Below the pieces are notes generated by a model. That model saw only the letters and a program-made list of their open reading frames with translations. It searched no databases and was not told the origin of the DNA. 64,000 nucleotides of DNA from Haemophilus paracuniculus (GTDB lineage: Bacteria > Pseudomonadota > Gammaproteobacteria > Enterobacterales > Pasteurellaceae), in assembly GCF_002015115.1 (NCBI RefSeq), contig NZ_MUYA01000007.1:1-64000 (forward strand), in the 5' to 3' direction. Shown piece after piece: positions 56,544 through 64,000 of this stretch. Made by a program: the position numbers and the translations under genes. Each line of letters opens with the position of its first letter. Position 1 is the first letter of the stretch.

Positions 56544-57179
56544 ATGAAAACTTTATTTAAAAAATCATTACTCGGTTTAGCGTTATTATCGGTGGCTGGG
56601 GCGAGTTTAGCGGACGAACAATCGGTAGCAGAATTACAAAGCCGTTTGGAAAAGGCAAGCCAATACAGTGCAGATTTCGACCAAACCGTGCGTTCAAGCA
56701 AAGGCAAACAAATTCAGAGTGGCAAGGGCAAATTTCAAGTGAAACGCCCGAATTTGTTTAGAATGGACACCAAAAGCCCGCAGGAAAATTTGATTGTGTC
56801 AGACGGCGAAACCCTTTGGTTTTACGATCCTTTTGTGTCGCAAGTTACCGCTAACTGGGTGCGTGATGCGGTGAATAATACCCCGTTCGTGTTATTGACG
56901 AGCAACGACAAAAGCCATTGGGATAAATACGATGTTCAGCAAAATGCCGACACTTTCGTGTTAAAACCAAAATCGAAAAAGGGCAATTTGAAACAGTTTG
57001 ATGTGCGAATTGATGCGAATGGCTTGTTAAAAGGGTTCAGTACCATTGAGCGAGACGGACAGAGCAACCTTTATGTGTTACGAAACATCACCACGGGCGG
57101 CGTGGCGAGCGATCTGTTTAAATTTAGCGTGCCAAAAGGCGTACAGTTAGACGACCAACGCAACAAGAAAAAGAAATAA
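56544..57179 (+). CDS. lolA: outer-membrane lipoprotein carrier protein LolA
   Basis: A 211-residue periplasmic chaperone that takes lipoproteins from LolCDE and hands them to LolB. A signal peptide (residues 1-23, cleavage after SLA) precedes the mature part with [44 protein letters not shown] and the C-terminal [34 protein letters not shown] precedes the ATG. It is isolated from lrp-ftsK, unlike the E. coli order, and is followed by a terminator and trpR. Confidence 0.95.
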   Translation: MKTLFKKSLLGLALLSVAGASLADEQSVAELQSRLEKASQYSADFDQTVRSSKGKQIQSGKGKFQVKRPNLFRMDTKSPQENLIVSDGETLWFYDPFVSQVTANWVRDAVNNTPFVLLTSNDKSHWDKYDVQQNADTFVLKPKSKKGNLKQFDVRIDANGLLKGFSTIERDGQSNLYVLRNITTGGVASDLFKFSVPKGVQLDDQRNKKKK

Positions 57180-57185
57180 CCCTTG

Positions 57186-57235
57186 CAAGCGGTGAGATTT
57201 GGCGAAATTTCCAAAAATCTGACCGCTTGTTTTCT
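57186..57235 (+). terminator. lolA terminator
   Basis: CAAGCGGTGAGATTT/AAATCTGACCGCTTG, a 15-bp stem with one mismatch (57186-57229) followed by TTTTC; both arms carry uptake-signal cores. Confidence 0.8.
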
Positions 57236-57244
57236 GAGGTGCTT

Positions 57245-57553
57245 ATGAAAACCGTTTACAATCAACGAGATCCGCAGGAATGGCTTGATTTTGTTGCCTT
57301 ACTCAAACAAGCGGTGGCGGAAGATAAACTCGACCAATTTTTTTCTCTCTTTCTTACCGCCGATGAGCGAGGCTCGCTCGGCTTGCGGGTGCAGATTATT
57401 CAATCCCTGCTGAAAGGCGAACATTCCCAACGGGAAATTCAGCAAGCCTTGAACACCAGTGCCGCTACAATTACACGCGGTTCAAATATGTTGAAACAGT
57501 TTGACCCCGATTTTATTGCGTGGGTAAATGGAAAGTTGAATGGCAAAGCGTAG
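57245..57553 (+). CDS. trpR: Trp operon repressor
   Basis: A 102-residue repressor that binds DNA when loaded with tryptophan. The helix-turn-helix core is clear (LGLRVQIIQSLLKGEHSQREIQQALNTSAATITRGSNML, residues 50-89) and matches E. coli TrpR (108 residues) at ATITRGSN; the N-terminal QEWLDFVALLKQA helix is also kept. The start at 57245 follows GAGG; an upstream in-frame ATG (57227) lies in the lolA terminator. mtgA overlaps its end, the same trpR-mtgA order as in H. influenzae. Two matching operators are at 20101 and 53578; none is obvious before trpR itself. Confidence 0.96.
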   Translation: MKTVYNQRDPQEWLDFVALLKQAVAEDKLDQFFSLFLTADERGSLGLRVQIIQSLLKGEHSQREIQQALNTSAATITRGSNMLKQFDPDFIAWVNGKLNGKA

Positions 57554-58319
57554 CAAAAAATCGAGCTTAACCCACCGCTTGTGTCAGGCGGTTTTTCGCT
57601 TTTTTGTGCCGCGTAAAGTGCGGTCGCTGGCGGGGGGAATCTGGTTTGGGCTAAGTCGCCTCGGGGCGATTTTCGGCACGTTTTTTGTGCTTTCTACTTT
57701 CCTTTTTGCTGTGCTACCCGTGCCGTTTTCCGCCTATATGGTGCAGAAAAAAGTTGAAAATTGGGTACAGGGCAACGATTATTCCGTGAATTATCAATGG
57801 GTTAGCCTTGATCGCATTGCGTGGCAAATGCAAATGGCGGTGATTGCGGGGGAAGATCAGAAATTTGAAAGCCATTTTGGGATCGACCTGAAATCGATTG
57901 AAATTGCAATACAACGTAACGCAAAATCAAATAAAGTGCGGGGGGCTTCCACCATTTCACAGCAAACCGTGAAAAATCTCTATTTGTGGCAAGGCACTAG
58001 TTGGGTGCGGAAAGGCATTGAACTGCCTTTAACTTTTTTGATTGAAAATGTGTGGGATAAACAGCGAATTTTAGAGGTTTATCTCAATATTGCCGAATTT
58101 GGCAACGGCATTTTTGGGGTGGAAGCGGCGGCTCGCCATTTCTTCAATAAAAGTGCCAAAGATTTGAATTTGCAAGAGTCGGCGTTGTTAGCGGCAGCTT
58201 TGCCGAACCCGATTGCGTTCCCCGTGAATCGTCCTGGCCCGACAATGCGAAAACGCCAAGGGTGGATTATGAACCAAGTGCAAGCCCTCGGCGGAAAAAG
58301 TTATTTGGATAAATTGTAA
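57540..58319 (+). CDS. mtgA: monofunctional peptidoglycan glycosyltransferase
   Basis: A 259-residue inner-membrane enzyme that polymerises glycan strands from lipid II. A basic N terminus precedes one membrane helix (about residues 40-62); the family 51 glycosyltransferase domain follows with MAVIAGEDQKFESHFGID (catalytic Glu), RGASTISQQTVKNLYLW and ESALLAAALPNP. Length is close to E. coli MtgA (242). It overlaps trpR by 14 bases and rimK by one base. Confidence 0.95.
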   Translation: MAKRSKKSSLTHRLCQAVFRFFVPRKVRSLAGGIWFGLSRLGAIFGTFFVLSTFLFAVLPVPFSAYMVQKKVENWVQGNDYSVNYQWVSLDRIAWQMQMAVIAGEDQKFESHFGIDLKSIEIAIQRNAKSNKVRGASTISQQTVKNLYLWQGTSWVRKGIELPLTFLIENVWDKQRILEVYLNIAEFGNGIFGVEAAARHFFNKSAKDLNLQESALLAAALPNPIAFPVNRPGPTMRKRQGWIMNQVQALGGKSYLDKL

Positions 58320-59227
58320 TGCGATTTTTAATGTTATGCCGTGAGCTTCGTTTATACAGTTGCCAGCGTTTGAAACAGGCTTGCGAGCAACGTGGCATTG
58401 AGCTTGATATTCTCGATCCCAGCCGTTTTTTGCTCAACATCGGTGGGAACGAGGGCAGGGCGGAATGTTATTATCAGCACAATGCTCTGTTTGAGCCTGC
58501 GGATCTTCGCCCTTTGCCAAATTATGACGGCATTTTGCCCCGTTTCGGCACGACCAGCACCGAAATGGGTTGCCGTGTTCTGCATTTTTTTGAGGCGAAC
58601 GGCGTGCCAGTTTTGAATAATGCCAACGCTTTTCGGCTCGCACGGGATAAATGGCAGAGTTTGCAAGCCCTAGCCGCTCAGCAAATCCCCGTGCCAAATT
58701 CCTCGTTTTCGGGCGAGTTGGTTTCTGTTTCAGCGGTTATCGAAAAGCAATCTTTCCCAACAGTGTTGAAAACCTTATCGGGATCGCAAGGGATCGGCGT
58801 GATGTTGGCGGAAAATTCAGCCAATGCCAAAGCGATTTTGGAAACCTTAAAACAAGCGAATGTGGCAACTTTGACGCAACAATTTATGGCGGAAGCCAAA
58901 GGGCAGGATATTCGAGCCTTTGTGATTGGCGATCAAGTGGTGGCAACAATGGCTCGGCAGGGTGCAAGGGGTGAGTTCCGAGCGAATATCCACCGCGGCG
59001 GTCAAGGGCAAAAAATTACCCTCAATCAAGCAGAGCAACAACTGGCGGTGCGAGCTTCGCAGGCGATTGGGCTTGATGTGGCAGGGGTGGATTTGATCCG
59101 CACCGAATTGGGCTTAATGGTATTGGAAGTGAATGCGAGTGCAGGGCTGGAAATGATCGAAAAAGTGAGCGGGGAAGATTTAGCAGGGCAGATGATTGAT
59201 TTTCTGCTCGCCAAAATAAAAGGCTGA
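58319..59227 (+). CDS. rimK: ribosomal protein S6 glutamyl transferase RimK
   Basis: A 302-residue ATP-grasp ligase that adds glutamate to the C terminus of ribosomal protein S6. The ATP-grasp core is visible from TVLKTLSGSQGIGVML (near residue 142) through DIRAFVIGDQVVATMARQG to LEVNASAGLEMIEKVSG, the metal-binding Asn near the end. Length equals E. coli RimK (300). It is the last gene of trpR-mtgA-rimK; the terminator hairpin starts inside its last codons. Confidence 0.94.
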   Translation: MRFLMLCRELRLYSCQRLKQACEQRGIELDILDPSRFLLNIGGNEGRAECYYQHNALFEPADLRPLPNYDGILPRFGTTSTEMGCRVLHFFEANGVPVLNNANAFRLARDKWQSLQALAAQQIPVPNSSFSGELVSVSAVIEKQSFPTVLKTLSGSQGIGVMLAENSANAKAILETLKQANVATLTQQFMAEAKGQDIRAFVIGDQVVATMARQGARGEFRANIHRGGQGQKITLNQAEQQLAVRASQAIGLDVAGVDLIRTELGLMVLEVNASAGLEMIEKVSGEDLAGQMIDFLLAKIKG

Positions 59228-59244
59228 CGGTGTCAGCCTTTTTT
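59217..59244 (+). terminator. rimK terminator
   Basis: AAAAGGCTGAC/GTCAGCCTTTT with loop GGT, followed by T2; the left arm includes the rimK stop codon. Confidence 0.9.
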
Positions 59245-59256
59245 GTTTCGATGAAA

Positions 59257-60453
59257 TTAAAGCACTTTCACAATCGCTTCGCAAAGGGCTTCAATGTTGT
59301 CGTTGGTAATGCCCGCCACATTGATACGACCTGAACGCACCGCATAAATCGCAAATTCATCACGCAAACGATCCACCTGTTCTGGGGTTAAACCACTGAA
59401 TGAGAACATTCCATTTTGAGCGATAATAAAATCGAAATTCTGGGTTGCCCCTTTCGCTTTTAAGGTTTCAACAAATTTAGCACGCATCTCTTTGATACGG
59501 TTTCGCATTTCCGCTAATTCAGCAATCCAAGCGGTTTTGAGTTGCGGATCGCCCAACACCGTTGCCACTGCACTTGCCCCGTGCGAAGCAGGGTTAGAGT
59601 AAAGCACACGAATAATTGACTTAATTTGGCTGAACGCTTTTTCCGCCACTTCGGCATTTTCCGCCACAAGGGTAAATGCCCCAACACGTTCGTTATACAA
59701 ACCGAAGTTTTTAGAATAAGAACTCGCCACCAATAACTCTTTGTGATGTTTCACAAAAGCACGCAAGCCGTAAGCATCTTCCTCTAAGCCATTGCCAAAG
59801 CCTTGATAGGCAAAATCAAACAACGGTAACCAGCCTTTTTCTAGGGACATGTTCGCCAAAGTTTCCCATTGTTCTGGGGTTGGGTCAATTCCCGTTGGGT
59901 TGTGGCAGCAACCGTGCAATAGCACCACATCGCCTTGCTCTGCTTGGCTTAAATCCGCAATCAAATTATCCCAATCAAGAGCTTTGGTCTCTTTATTATA
60001 GTAACGATATTCTTTGATATTGATCCCAACTGCATTAAAAATCGCATTGTGATTCGGCCACGTTGGGGCGGAAATCCAGACATTTTTTGCGGATGTATGG
60101 CGTTTTACAAATTCCGCCGCAATCCGCAACGCCCCTGTTCCGCCTAAACTTTGAGCAGTTTTCGCACGACCAGAAGTGATTACATCGGCATTTTCGCCAA
60201 ATAAAAGTGCTTGGGTAAAGCGATTAAAGGCTTGCACGCCGTCAATCGTCAGATAATTTTTGTGGGTTTCCGTGTTGAGCAAGCGAGTTTCCGCCTCTTT
60301 CACCGCTTTCACAATCGGCGTTTCGCCGTAGGCATCTTTATACACGCCGATGCCTAAATTGATTTTTCCTGCACGTTGTTCCGCTTTAAACGCCTCGCCT
60401 AAACCTAAAATCGGATCAGCAGGGGCTGCTTGGATATGGTTAAACATTGCCAT
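59257..60453 (-). CDS. aspC: aspartate/aromatic-amino-acid aminotransferase
   Basis: A 398-residue PLP-dependent class I aminotransferase (aspartate + 2-oxoglutarate, with aromatic substrates also accepted in this family). It starts [18 protein letters not shown], similar to E. coli AspC (396) and TyrB (397). The PLP lysine lies in [15 protein letters not shown], the cofactor Asp in FDFAYQGFG, and the substrate Arg near the C terminus ([11 protein letters not shown]). The start at 60453 follows GAGGAAA; a second ATG two codons later is possible. AspC and TyrB cannot be separated with certainty; I prefer aspC. Confidence 0.92.
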   Translation of the reverse strand: MAMFNHIQAAPADPILGLGEAFKAEQRAGKINLGIGVYKDAYGETPIVKAVKEAETRLLNTETHKNYLTIDGVQAFNRFTQALLFGENADVITSGRAKTAQSLGGTGALRIAAEFVKRHTSAKNVWISAPTWPNHNAIFNAVGINIKEYRYYNKETKALDWDNLIADLSQAEQGDVVLLHGCCHNPTGIDPTPEQWETLANMSLEKGWLPLFDFAYQGFGNGLEEDAYGLRAFVKHHKELLVASSYSKNFGLYNERVGAFTLVAENAEVAEKAFSQIKSIIRVLYSNPASHGASAVATVLGDPQLKTAWIAELAEMRNRIKEMRAKFVETLKAKGATQNFDFIIAQNGMFSFSGLTPEQVDRLRDEFAIYAVRSGRINVAGITNDNIEALCEAIVKVL

Positions 60454-60490
60454 AAAATTTCCTCGATGATGTTGGTTACAAAATGTGTGA

Positions 60491-60519
60491 GTTATACGAT
60501 TAAATCCACCATTTAGCAA
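60491..60519 (-). promoter_or_regulatory. aspC promoter
   Basis: On the minus strand a -35 TTGCTA (60514-60519) and a -10 TATAAC (60491-60496) are 17 bases apart, 37 bases upstream of the aspC start. Confidence 0.7.
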
Positions 60520-60600
60520 GACACAAGCGGTTGGATTTTCAGGAATTTTTTGAAAATGCGATCTGGCTCAAAAAATTTTTGCGAATTTTACACTTTTTGC

Positions 60601-60722
60601 CGAACTTTTTGGGGCAAGCCAAGTCTTACCAATCGCTAACTGATTTTATTCAACAGCAAGTTTTTTTCATTTCCTTAGGTAAGACCTCACCCACTACCGA
60701 TTGTTGGTAGTGGGTTTTTTTA
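60601..60722 (+). ncRNA. possible small RNA opposite the aspC-purH gap
   Basis: A strong plus-strand terminator, ACCCACTACC/GGTAGTGGGT with T7 (60689-60721), lies between two minus-strand genes, so it ends no known gene. Upstream, GTCTTACC (60623-60630) pairs with GGTAAGAC (60678-60685), giving a closed stem that would fold the preceding 60 bases. A structured RNA of about 100 nt would fit; no convincing promoter is seen. No tRNA- or known riboswitch-like features are recognised in this 310-bp gap. Confidence 0.35.
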
Positions 60723-60763
60723 TGTTTTTCTGAGGGAAGGCAATAGCTTGTAAGTAATAAAGA

Positions 60764-62362
60764 TTAATGGCGGAAATGTCTCATTCCCGTTAGCACCATT
60801 GCCATATTGTGTTCATCGGCGACATCAATCACTTCTTGATCACGCATTGAGCCACCAGGGTGGATCACGCAGGTAATGCCGACTTTGGCGGCGGCATCAA
60901 TGCCGTCTCGGAATGGGAAGAACGCATCGGAAGCCATTACGCAGCCAGCCACTTGTAAGCCCTCATCTTCCGCTTTGATTCCTGCGATTTTCGCGGAATA
61001 AACACGGCTCATTTGTCCTGCCCCAATGCCGATAGTTTGTCCGTTTTTGGCATAGACAATTGCATTCGATTTCACATATTTCGCCACTTTCCAGCAGAAC
61101 AATAGATCTTGCAGTTCTTCGGCGGTCGGTTGGCGTTTAGAGACGATTTGCAAATCCGCCAAATCCACTTTGCCTTGGTCGCAATCTTGCACCAATAATC
61201 CGCCGTTTACCCGTTTGAAATCTAAACGTGGTTGAGCGATTGAAAATTCGCCACATTCCAACACACGCACATTTTTCTTCGCAGAAAGCACGCTGCGAGC
61301 CTCGGCGGAAATGGTTGGGGCGATGATCACTTCGACAAATTGGCGTTCCGCAATGGTTTGGGCGGTTGTGCCGTCTAGCTCACGGTTGAACGCAATAATG
61401 CCACCGAAAGCCGAGGTTGGGTCGGTTTGATAGGCTCGGTTGTAGGCTTCCAAAATATCTTTGCCGAGTGCCACCCCACAAGGGTTGGCGTGTTTCACAA
61501 TCACGCAAGCGGGTTGATCGAACTCTTTCACACATTCAAGGGCAGCGTCTGTGTCGGCGATATTGTTGTAAGAGAGGGCTTTGCCTTGTAATTGGATAGC
61601 GGTGGCAACGCTTGCCTCGTTGAGCTGATTTTCCACATAAAACGCCGCATTTTGGTGGGCATTTTCGCCGTAACGCATTGTCTGTTTACGGGTAAAATTG
61701 AGGTTGAGAGTGCGAGGGAATTGACCACACAGCTGGCTTACATCTTCTTCGGCAGCCCCTTGATAAGGTGGCACTTTCTGCCCGAAGTAGTTGGCGATCA
61801 TCGAATCGTATTGAGCGGTATGTTCAAAGGCTTTGATCGCAAGGTTGAAACGGGTGTCCAACGTGAGGCTGTTTTGGTTGCGATCCATTTCCGCAATAAT
61901 CGACTCGAAATCGTGATTATTAACCACAATCGCTACATCTTTATGATTTTTCGCTGCCGAACGCACCATTGTTGGGCCGCCAATGTCGATATTTTCCACC
62001 GCATCCGCTAAGGTGCAATCAGGCTTCGCCACAGTTTGTGCGAAAGGGTAGAGGTTTACCACCACCATATCAATCGGCTCAATCTGATGTTGTTGCATCA
62101 CGGCATCATCCACCCCACGGCGAGCCAAAATCCCCCCGTGAATTTTCGGGTGCAAGGTTTTCACTCGACCGTCCATCATTTCAGGGAAGCCCGTGTAATC
62201 AGACACTTCGGTAACAGGCAAGCCAGCCTCTAACAGCAATTTCGCCGTGCCACCCGTAGAAAGCAATTTCACCCCACGTTGAGCAAGGGCTTGGGCAAAT
62301 TCGACAATGCCTGTTTTATCAGACACACTCAGCAGGGCTTGTTGGATAGGACGTGCAGTCAT
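60764..62362 (-). CDS. purH: bifunctional AICAR transformylase/IMP cyclohydrolase
   Basis: A 532-residue enzyme for the last two steps of IMP synthesis. The N-terminal cyclohydrolase domain (MGS-like, residues 1-200; [43 protein letters not shown]) is followed by the transformylase domain ([14 protein letters not shown] with the catalytic Lys-His, and the C-terminal [15 protein letters not shown]). ATG at 62362 is preceded by AAGGAA; the TTG one codon upstream is less likely. Length matches E. coli PurH (529). purD does not follow on this strand within the window. A PurR box lies in the promoter. Confidence 0.96.
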   Translation of the reverse strand: MTARPIQQALLSVSDKTGIVEFAQALAQRGVKLLSTGGTAKLLLEAGLPVTEVSDYTGFPEMMDGRVKTLHPKIHGGILARRGVDDAVMQQHQIEPIDMVVVNLYPFAQTVAKPDCTLADAVENIDIGGPTMVRSAAKNHKDVAIVVNNHDFESIIAEMDRNQNSLTLDTRFNLAIKAFEHTAQYDSMIANYFGQKVPPYQGAAEEDVSQLCGQFPRTLNLNFTRKQTMRYGENAHQNAAFYVENQLNEASVATAIQLQGKALSYNNIADTDAALECVKEFDQPACVIVKHANPCGVALGKDILEAYNRAYQTDPTSAFGGIIAFNRELDGTTAQTIAERQFVEVIIAPTISAEARSVLSAKKNVRVLECGEFSIAQPRLDFKRVNGGLLVQDCDQGKVDLADLQIVSKRQPTAEELQDLLFCWKVAKYVKSNAIVYAKNGQTIGIGAGQMSRVYSAKIAGIKAEDEGLQVAGCVMASDAFFPFRDGIDAAAKVGITCVIHPGGSMRDQEVIDVADEHNMAMVLTGMRHFRH

Positions 62363-62399
62363 CAATCATTCCTTATAGTAAAACAAAAAAACGGGGCGA

Positions 62400-62421
62400 A
62401 TTATAACGCAAACGTTTGCGT
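62400..62421 (-). promoter_or_regulatory. purH promoter with PurR operator
   Basis: ACGCAAACGTTTGCGT (62406-62421) is a perfect PurR palindrome directly next to a -10 TATAAT (62400-62405, minus strand). A possible -35 (ATGCCA, 62423-62428) is 17 bases upstream, so a bound repressor would fill the spacer. Confidence 0.92.
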
Positions 62422-62467
62422 TTGGCATTAACCAATTTTGCGAAAAAAAGCCTCATTTTGTGCTTGA

Positions 62468-62494
62468 TTGACTATTGTTTTTTTTTTGTACAAT
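62468..62494 (+). promoter_or_regulatory. glycosyltransferase promoter with a T10 spacer tract
   Basis: A -35 TTGACT (62468-62473) and a -10 TACAAT (62489-62494) are separated by 15 bases, ten of which are an uninterrupted T run (62478-62487). Changes in tract length would alter the spacing, as in phase-variable promoters. Confidence 0.6.
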
Positions 62495-62527
62495 TTCGGG
62501 CGATTTTTTACGAAGAGAGGAACTCAA

Positions 62528-63259
62528 ATGCACATTAGCCAAATTTTCATTACCGATCATCATTACGAAGAACTGCCCGCTTACTTAAAAATGGCGACCC
62601 ATTCCGTCAAGAGCCAAATGCCCCACGATCATTATCATTGTTACAGTAAAGAGGAATTGCGAACGTGGATTTTGCAAGAGTACGGCAATTCAATGCTCAA
62701 AGCTTTTGATAAATTGATTCCCTATGCCTATAAGGCAGATTTGGCTCGTTATTTGCTACTCTATCGGCTTGGTGGGTGGTATTTTGATATTACGGTTCGA
62801 GTGTTAAATGGCGTTGGCGTTGATGACGAGGTAGATTTTATTACTTTTGTCGATTTACCGCAGTATTCACAGGTTTCTTTTGCTTGCAATAATGCGATTA
62901 TTTATTCCAAAGCCAATAGCCCGATTTTGGAAAGTACAATTTACGAGGTGTATCACAACATCAAAAACGAAAAATATGGAAAAAATTGCCTCGCCCCAAC
63001 AGGACCTCTATGTTTAGGTAAAAATATCGCAAAGCATTTTGAGCAGTTGAGCGTAGTTACAGGTTCATTTGTTGCCCTTACCCCAGAATTTAATAACAAA
63101 AATCGAGGATTTGTGCTGAATGACGGCTCAATTCTTGCCTTGCACAAGAAAGGCAATCAAGGTGGTGATCTAACCAAATTAGGGATAGAGGGAACGAATA
63201 ATTATGGTGAGCTTTATAACCAAAGGAAAATTTACGATCCTGAGATTATTTTAGATTAA
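62528..63259 (+). CDS. sugar-region glycosyltransferase (GT32-like)
   Basis: A 243-residue protein with the pattern of DXD-containing capsule/LPS glycosyltransferases: ADLARYLLLYRLGGWYFD (residues 70-87) is the typical segment leading to the metal-binding DXD. Here the motif reads Asp87-Ile88-Thr89, so the second Asp is missing and metal binding may be altered. There is no signal or membrane segment; it probably acts at the cytoplasmic face on LPS or capsule. The start at 62528 follows GAGAGGA; an upstream in-frame reading runs through the promoter. It stands alone, divergent from purH. Acceptor and donor are unknown. Confidence 0.8.
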   Translation: MHISQIFITDHHYEELPAYLKMATHSVKSQMPHDHYHCYSKEELRTWILQEYGNSMLKAFDKLIPYAYKADLARYLLLYRLGGWYFDITVRVLNGVGVDDEVDFITFVDLPQYSQVSFACNNAIIYSKANSPILESTIYEVYHNIKNEKYGKNCLAPTGPLCLGKNIAKHFEQLSVVTGSFVALTPEFNNKNRGFVLNDGSILALHKKGNQGGDLTKLGIEGTNNYGELYNQRKIYDPEIILD

Positions 63260-63430
63260 CTTTTAAAAGAGGCAAGCGGAGGGATTGTTAAAATTTCGCA
63301 AAATCCCACCCTTTGTTTACCCTTAAAAATCAATGATCTAGCCCCGAAATTCTTGCTTTTTCGATTTACTTTTTAGGTTTGGCGTATTATCATTCACGGC
63401 ATTTTTTATCACTATTTTTAGAGGATAGGT

Positions 63431-64000
63431 ATGCAGAACCTAGAAAGCAATTTAGACAACATCGTGCAACAGGCGGTGGCGGCGGTTTCGGCGGCGAGCG
63501 ATACGGCTGCCCTTGAAGCCTTGAAAGTAGAGTATTTCGGCAAAAAAGGGCATTTTACCCTGTTAATGCAAGGCTTGCGTGATGTGCCGGCGGACGAGCG
63601 TCCTGCGGTGGGGCAGAAAATCAATGATGCGAAGCTAATCGCTCAAAATGCGTTGAACGAGAAAAAAGAGGCGTTGGAAGCGGCGGAATTGAACGCCAAA
63701 TTAGCCAGCGAGAGTATTGATGTGAGCTTGCCAGGGCGTGGCGCGGATTTGGGTGGTTTGCACCCTGTTTCGATCACGATTGAGCGTGTAACCAAATTCT
63801 TTTCAGAACTCGGTTTTTCAGTGGAAAACGGCCCCGAAGTGGAAACCGATTACTACAACTTTGATGCCCTCAACATTCCTGCTCATCACCCAGCCCGTGC
63901 CGATCACGATACTTTCTGGTTTGATGCGACCCGTCTGTTAAGAACCCAAACCTCTGGCGTGCAAATCCGTACAATGGAAAAAATGCAGCCACCTATCCGT
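63431..64000 (+). CDS. pheS: phenylalanyl-tRNA synthetase alpha chain (partial)
   Basis: The first 190 codons of PheS, cut by the window edge. The N-terminal coiled-coil tRNA-binding arm (residues 1-85; [25 protein letters not shown]) and the start of the class II catalytic core are present: [36 protein letters not shown] and the motif 2 region [17 protein letters not shown] lies six bases before the ATG. pheT is expected to follow. The 171-bp gap upstream has no attenuator-like leader peptide; a weak inverted repeat GGGATT/AATCCC (63281-63307) may end the glycosyltransferase gene. Confidence 0.96.
   Translation, partial: MQNLESNLDNIVQQAVAAVSAASDTAALEALKVEYFGKKGHFTLLMQGLRDVPADERPAVGQKINDAKLIAQNALNEKKEALEAAELNAKLASESIDVSLPGRGADLGGLHPVSITIERVTKFFSELGFSVENGPEVETDYYNFDALNIPAHHPARADHDTFWFDATRLLRTQTSGVQIRTMEKMQPPIR

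Noticed and set aside
60650..60673. A leader peptide (MKKTCC) for aspC on the minus strand
   Set aside because: It has no Asp or aromatic codons and no alternate hairpins on that strand; the promoter for aspC lies downstream of it.

Overview
The window is chromosomal DNA from a member of the Pasteurellaceae. The gene set and gene order are typical of that family (fdn/fdhD, lutABC-lldP, lolB-ispE-prs, ydfG-trpBA, trpR-mtgA-rimK). Dozens of copies of the uptake-signal core ACAAGCGGT, many arranged as inverted pairs that serve as terminators, point to the group with the Actinobacillus pleuropneumoniae-type signal (Actinobacillus, Mannheimia, Bibersteinia, Glaesserella, [Haemophilus] ducreyi) rather than the H. 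influenzae type. A complete cytolethal distending toxin operon suggests an animal-associated pathobiont. The species cannot be named from the sequence alone.

Layout: 1-5.7 kb, selenocysteine-containing formate dehydrogenase (fdnGHI, minus strand) divergent from its maturation factor fdhD. 6.1-10.7 kb, lactate uptake and oxidation (lldP-lutABC). 11-19 kb, uspA, alaS-csrA-manB-galU, priC and a major porin. 19.2-24.8 kb, a TSUP permease, ydfG-trpB-trpA, a lone sapD and a nitroreductase. 25-31 kb, polA, a RhuM-family gene and cdtABC. 31.5-41 kb, lrp-ftsK, folA, proB, ycaO, lolB-ispE-prs. 41-48.5 kb, an nfsA pseudogene, a macB without macA, a NhaC-type antiporter, xthA and a sodium:amino-acid symporter. 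48.5-50.1 kb, a small accessory patch with a frameshifted gene and a toxin-antitoxin pair between direct repeats. 50.2-64 kb, aspA, a P-loop protein, a lipoprotein, ypfJ, aroG, tsaB-rnm, lolA, trpR-mtgA-rimK, aspC, purH, a glycosyltransferase and the 5' part of pheS.

Several genes form visible regulatory circuits. trpR lies in the window together with two near-identical TrpR-type operators, one in front of ydfG-trpBA and one in front of aroG. purH has a perfect PurR palindrome next to its -10 box. CRP-type sites sit at class I/II spacing in front of lldP and aspA, and a perfect CRP site lies in the porin upstream region.

The most unusual content is intergenic. There are three families of small structured repeats whose stems differ between copies yet remain base-paired: a composite element of about 230 bp (four copies), a GGACGCC/GGGAC double hairpin (two copies), and an inverted pair of two-hairpin elements with conserved TTTA and GTTCA loops. 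A T10 tract lies exactly in the -35/-10 spacer of a glycosyltransferase promoter, which is the layout of a phase-variable switch.
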